DNA of 8,635 nucleotides from Acidobacteriota bacterium (GTDB lineage: Bacteria > Acidobacteriota > Polarisedimenticolia > J045): the NCBI GenBank assembly GCA_027001345.1, contig JALTMS010000002.1, positions 1 to 8,635 of the forward strand, read 5' to 3'. Shown here one piece after another: positions 8,010-8,635 of this stretch. A program made the translations under genes and the position numbers. The notes under the pieces are model-generated. The model was not told the DNA's origin and searched no databases. It worked only from the letters and a program-made list of their open reading frames with translations. The first letter of the stretch is position 1, and each line of letters begins with the position of its first letter.

Positions 8010-8024
8010 GAAGAGAACCATGAG
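7998..8024 (+). repeat. 13-nt direct repeat duplicating the stop/start overlap before ggt
   Basis: AGAGAACCATGAG occurs at 7998-8010 and again, after one extra A, at 8012-8024, a 14-nt period. Each copy contains an ATGA. In the first, ATG 8006 overlaps the ligase stop (TGA 8007-8009) and opens a five-codon ORF, MRREP. In the second, that mini-ORF's stop (TGA 8021-8023) overlaps the ggt start (ATG 8020). The 14-nt shift puts the ligase, the mini-ORF and ggt in three different frames. The purine-rich AGAGAA of each copy could act as a weak ribosome binding site. Confidence 0.85.
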
Positions 8025-8635
8025 AATCGGGATCGTCGGCGCCTTGCTGGGTGTTGCTGTCTTGCTGGGGGCACCGTCGCTCCGGGCGGCGGACCGCCCG
8101 GAGGGGCGCGCCTTCGCCACGCGCTCGGTGAGCTATGCGCGTCACGGCATGGTCTCCGCGGCCCATCCGCTGGCCGTGGAGGTGGGGGTGGACATACTCC
8201 GTCGGGGCGGCAACGCGATCGATGCGGCCATCGCGGTCAACGCCGCGCTGGCCTTTCTCGAGCCCGTGGCTTGCGGCCCCGGGGGCGACCTCTTCGCCAT
8301 GGTCTGGGATGCCCGCAGCAAGACCCTCGTCGGACTCAACGCCTCGGGACGCGCGCCGCGGGCGCTGAGCGCGGAGAAGGTCGAGCCGATGGCCGATGGG
8401 ACGATCCCGCTCTACAGCCCCTACGCCTGGACCGTGCCGGGAGCGGTCGATGGCTGGTTCGCGCTTCATCAGCGCTTCGGAGTGCTACCGATGGCCGAGG
8501 TGCTCGCACCGGCGATCCGGCTGGCGCGGGAAGGGGCGCCGGTGCCCGCGGTGATCGCGGGTGCGTGGGAGCGTTCCGCAAGGGTCTTTCGCTCCAAACC
8601 CGGTTTTGCCGAGGTTTTTCTGCCCGGGGGGCGGG
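8020..8635 (+). CDS. ggt: Gamma-glutamyltransferase / glutathione hydrolase-like protein (3' partial)
   Basis: The first 205 codons of a gamma-glutamyltranspeptidase-family N-terminal nucleophile hydrolase are present; the frame stays open to the window edge. A signal peptide is clear: MRIG, then a hydrophobic core (IVGALLGVAVLLG) and a likely cut after SLRA, so the enzyme acts in the periplasm or outside. The family's N-terminal signature follows: HGMVSAAHPLAVEVGVDILR in outline, GGNAIDAAIAVNAAL, VACGPGGDLFAMVWD and LNASGRAP. The Arg in SGRAP sits where the gamma-glutamyl carboxylate-binding arginine is found. The SGRAP form is more like the GGT-like/YwrD-type branch than classical E. coli GGT. 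The catalytic Thr that starts the small subunit lies beyond the window, so activity cannot be judged. Its start is coupled to the ligase gene through the duplicated ATGA, implying co-transcription. A direct role in glycan assembly is not evident. Confidence 0.92.
   Translation, partial: MRIGIVGALLGVAVLLGAPSLRAADRPEGRAFATRSVSYARHGMVSAAHPLAVEVGVDILRRGGNAIDAAIAVNAALAFLEPVACGPGGDLFAMVWDARSKTLVGLNASGRAPRALSAEKVEPMADGTIPLYSPYAWTVPGAVDGWFALHQRFGVLPMAEVLAPAIRLAREGAPVPAVIAGAWERSARVFRSKPGFAEVFLPGGR

Overview
The window is GC-rich, densely coded DNA, and every supported gene is on the + strand. It looks like a chromosomal piece from a Gram-negative bacterium with sigma-54, type IV pilus or type II secretion-like pilins, and lipid-linked glycan chemistry. 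The GspG-like pilins next to a PilR-type regulator, and an O-antigen-ligase protein carrying TPR-like segments, would fit an Acidobacteriota-like or deltaproteobacterial-like lineage. That placement is inference; no rRNA or marker gene is present.

Left part (1-2500), pilin module. A sigma-54-dependent response regulator of the NtrC/PilR class is cut by the left edge just before its phosphoacceptor aspartate. A 192-bp intergenic region follows, with a near-consensus -24/-12 sigma-54 promoter and a strong ribosome binding site. Two tandem paralogous GspG-like pilins come next. A strong intrinsic terminator sits between them, so the second pilin probably depends on readthrough and would be made in smaller amounts.

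Middle (2501-2793). This gap of about 290 bp has no convincing gene. It holds a G8 tract, a small hairpin and at best a weak -10-like element.

Right part (2794-8635), envelope glycan operon. Three genes are joined by ATGA stop/start overlaps or near-overlaps: (i) a GT-C fold membrane glycosyltransferase resembling AftB/ZomB; (ii) a 1236-residue membrane protein made of two successive O-antigen ligase/polymerase (Wzy_C) modules, each followed by a helical, TPR-like soluble segment; (iii) the start of an exported gamma-glutamyltransferase-family hydrolase, cut by the right edge. A 13-nt direct repeat at the last junction carries two copies of the ATGA signal and creates a five-codon mini-ORF between the genes.

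The least ordinary features are the double ligase in one polypeptide, the terminator inside the pilin pair, and the duplicated coupling signal before ggt. Pilin genes beside a GT-C enzyme and a Wzy_C protein suggest, without proving, O-glycosylation of the pilins, as known for PilO/TfpO and PglL systems.
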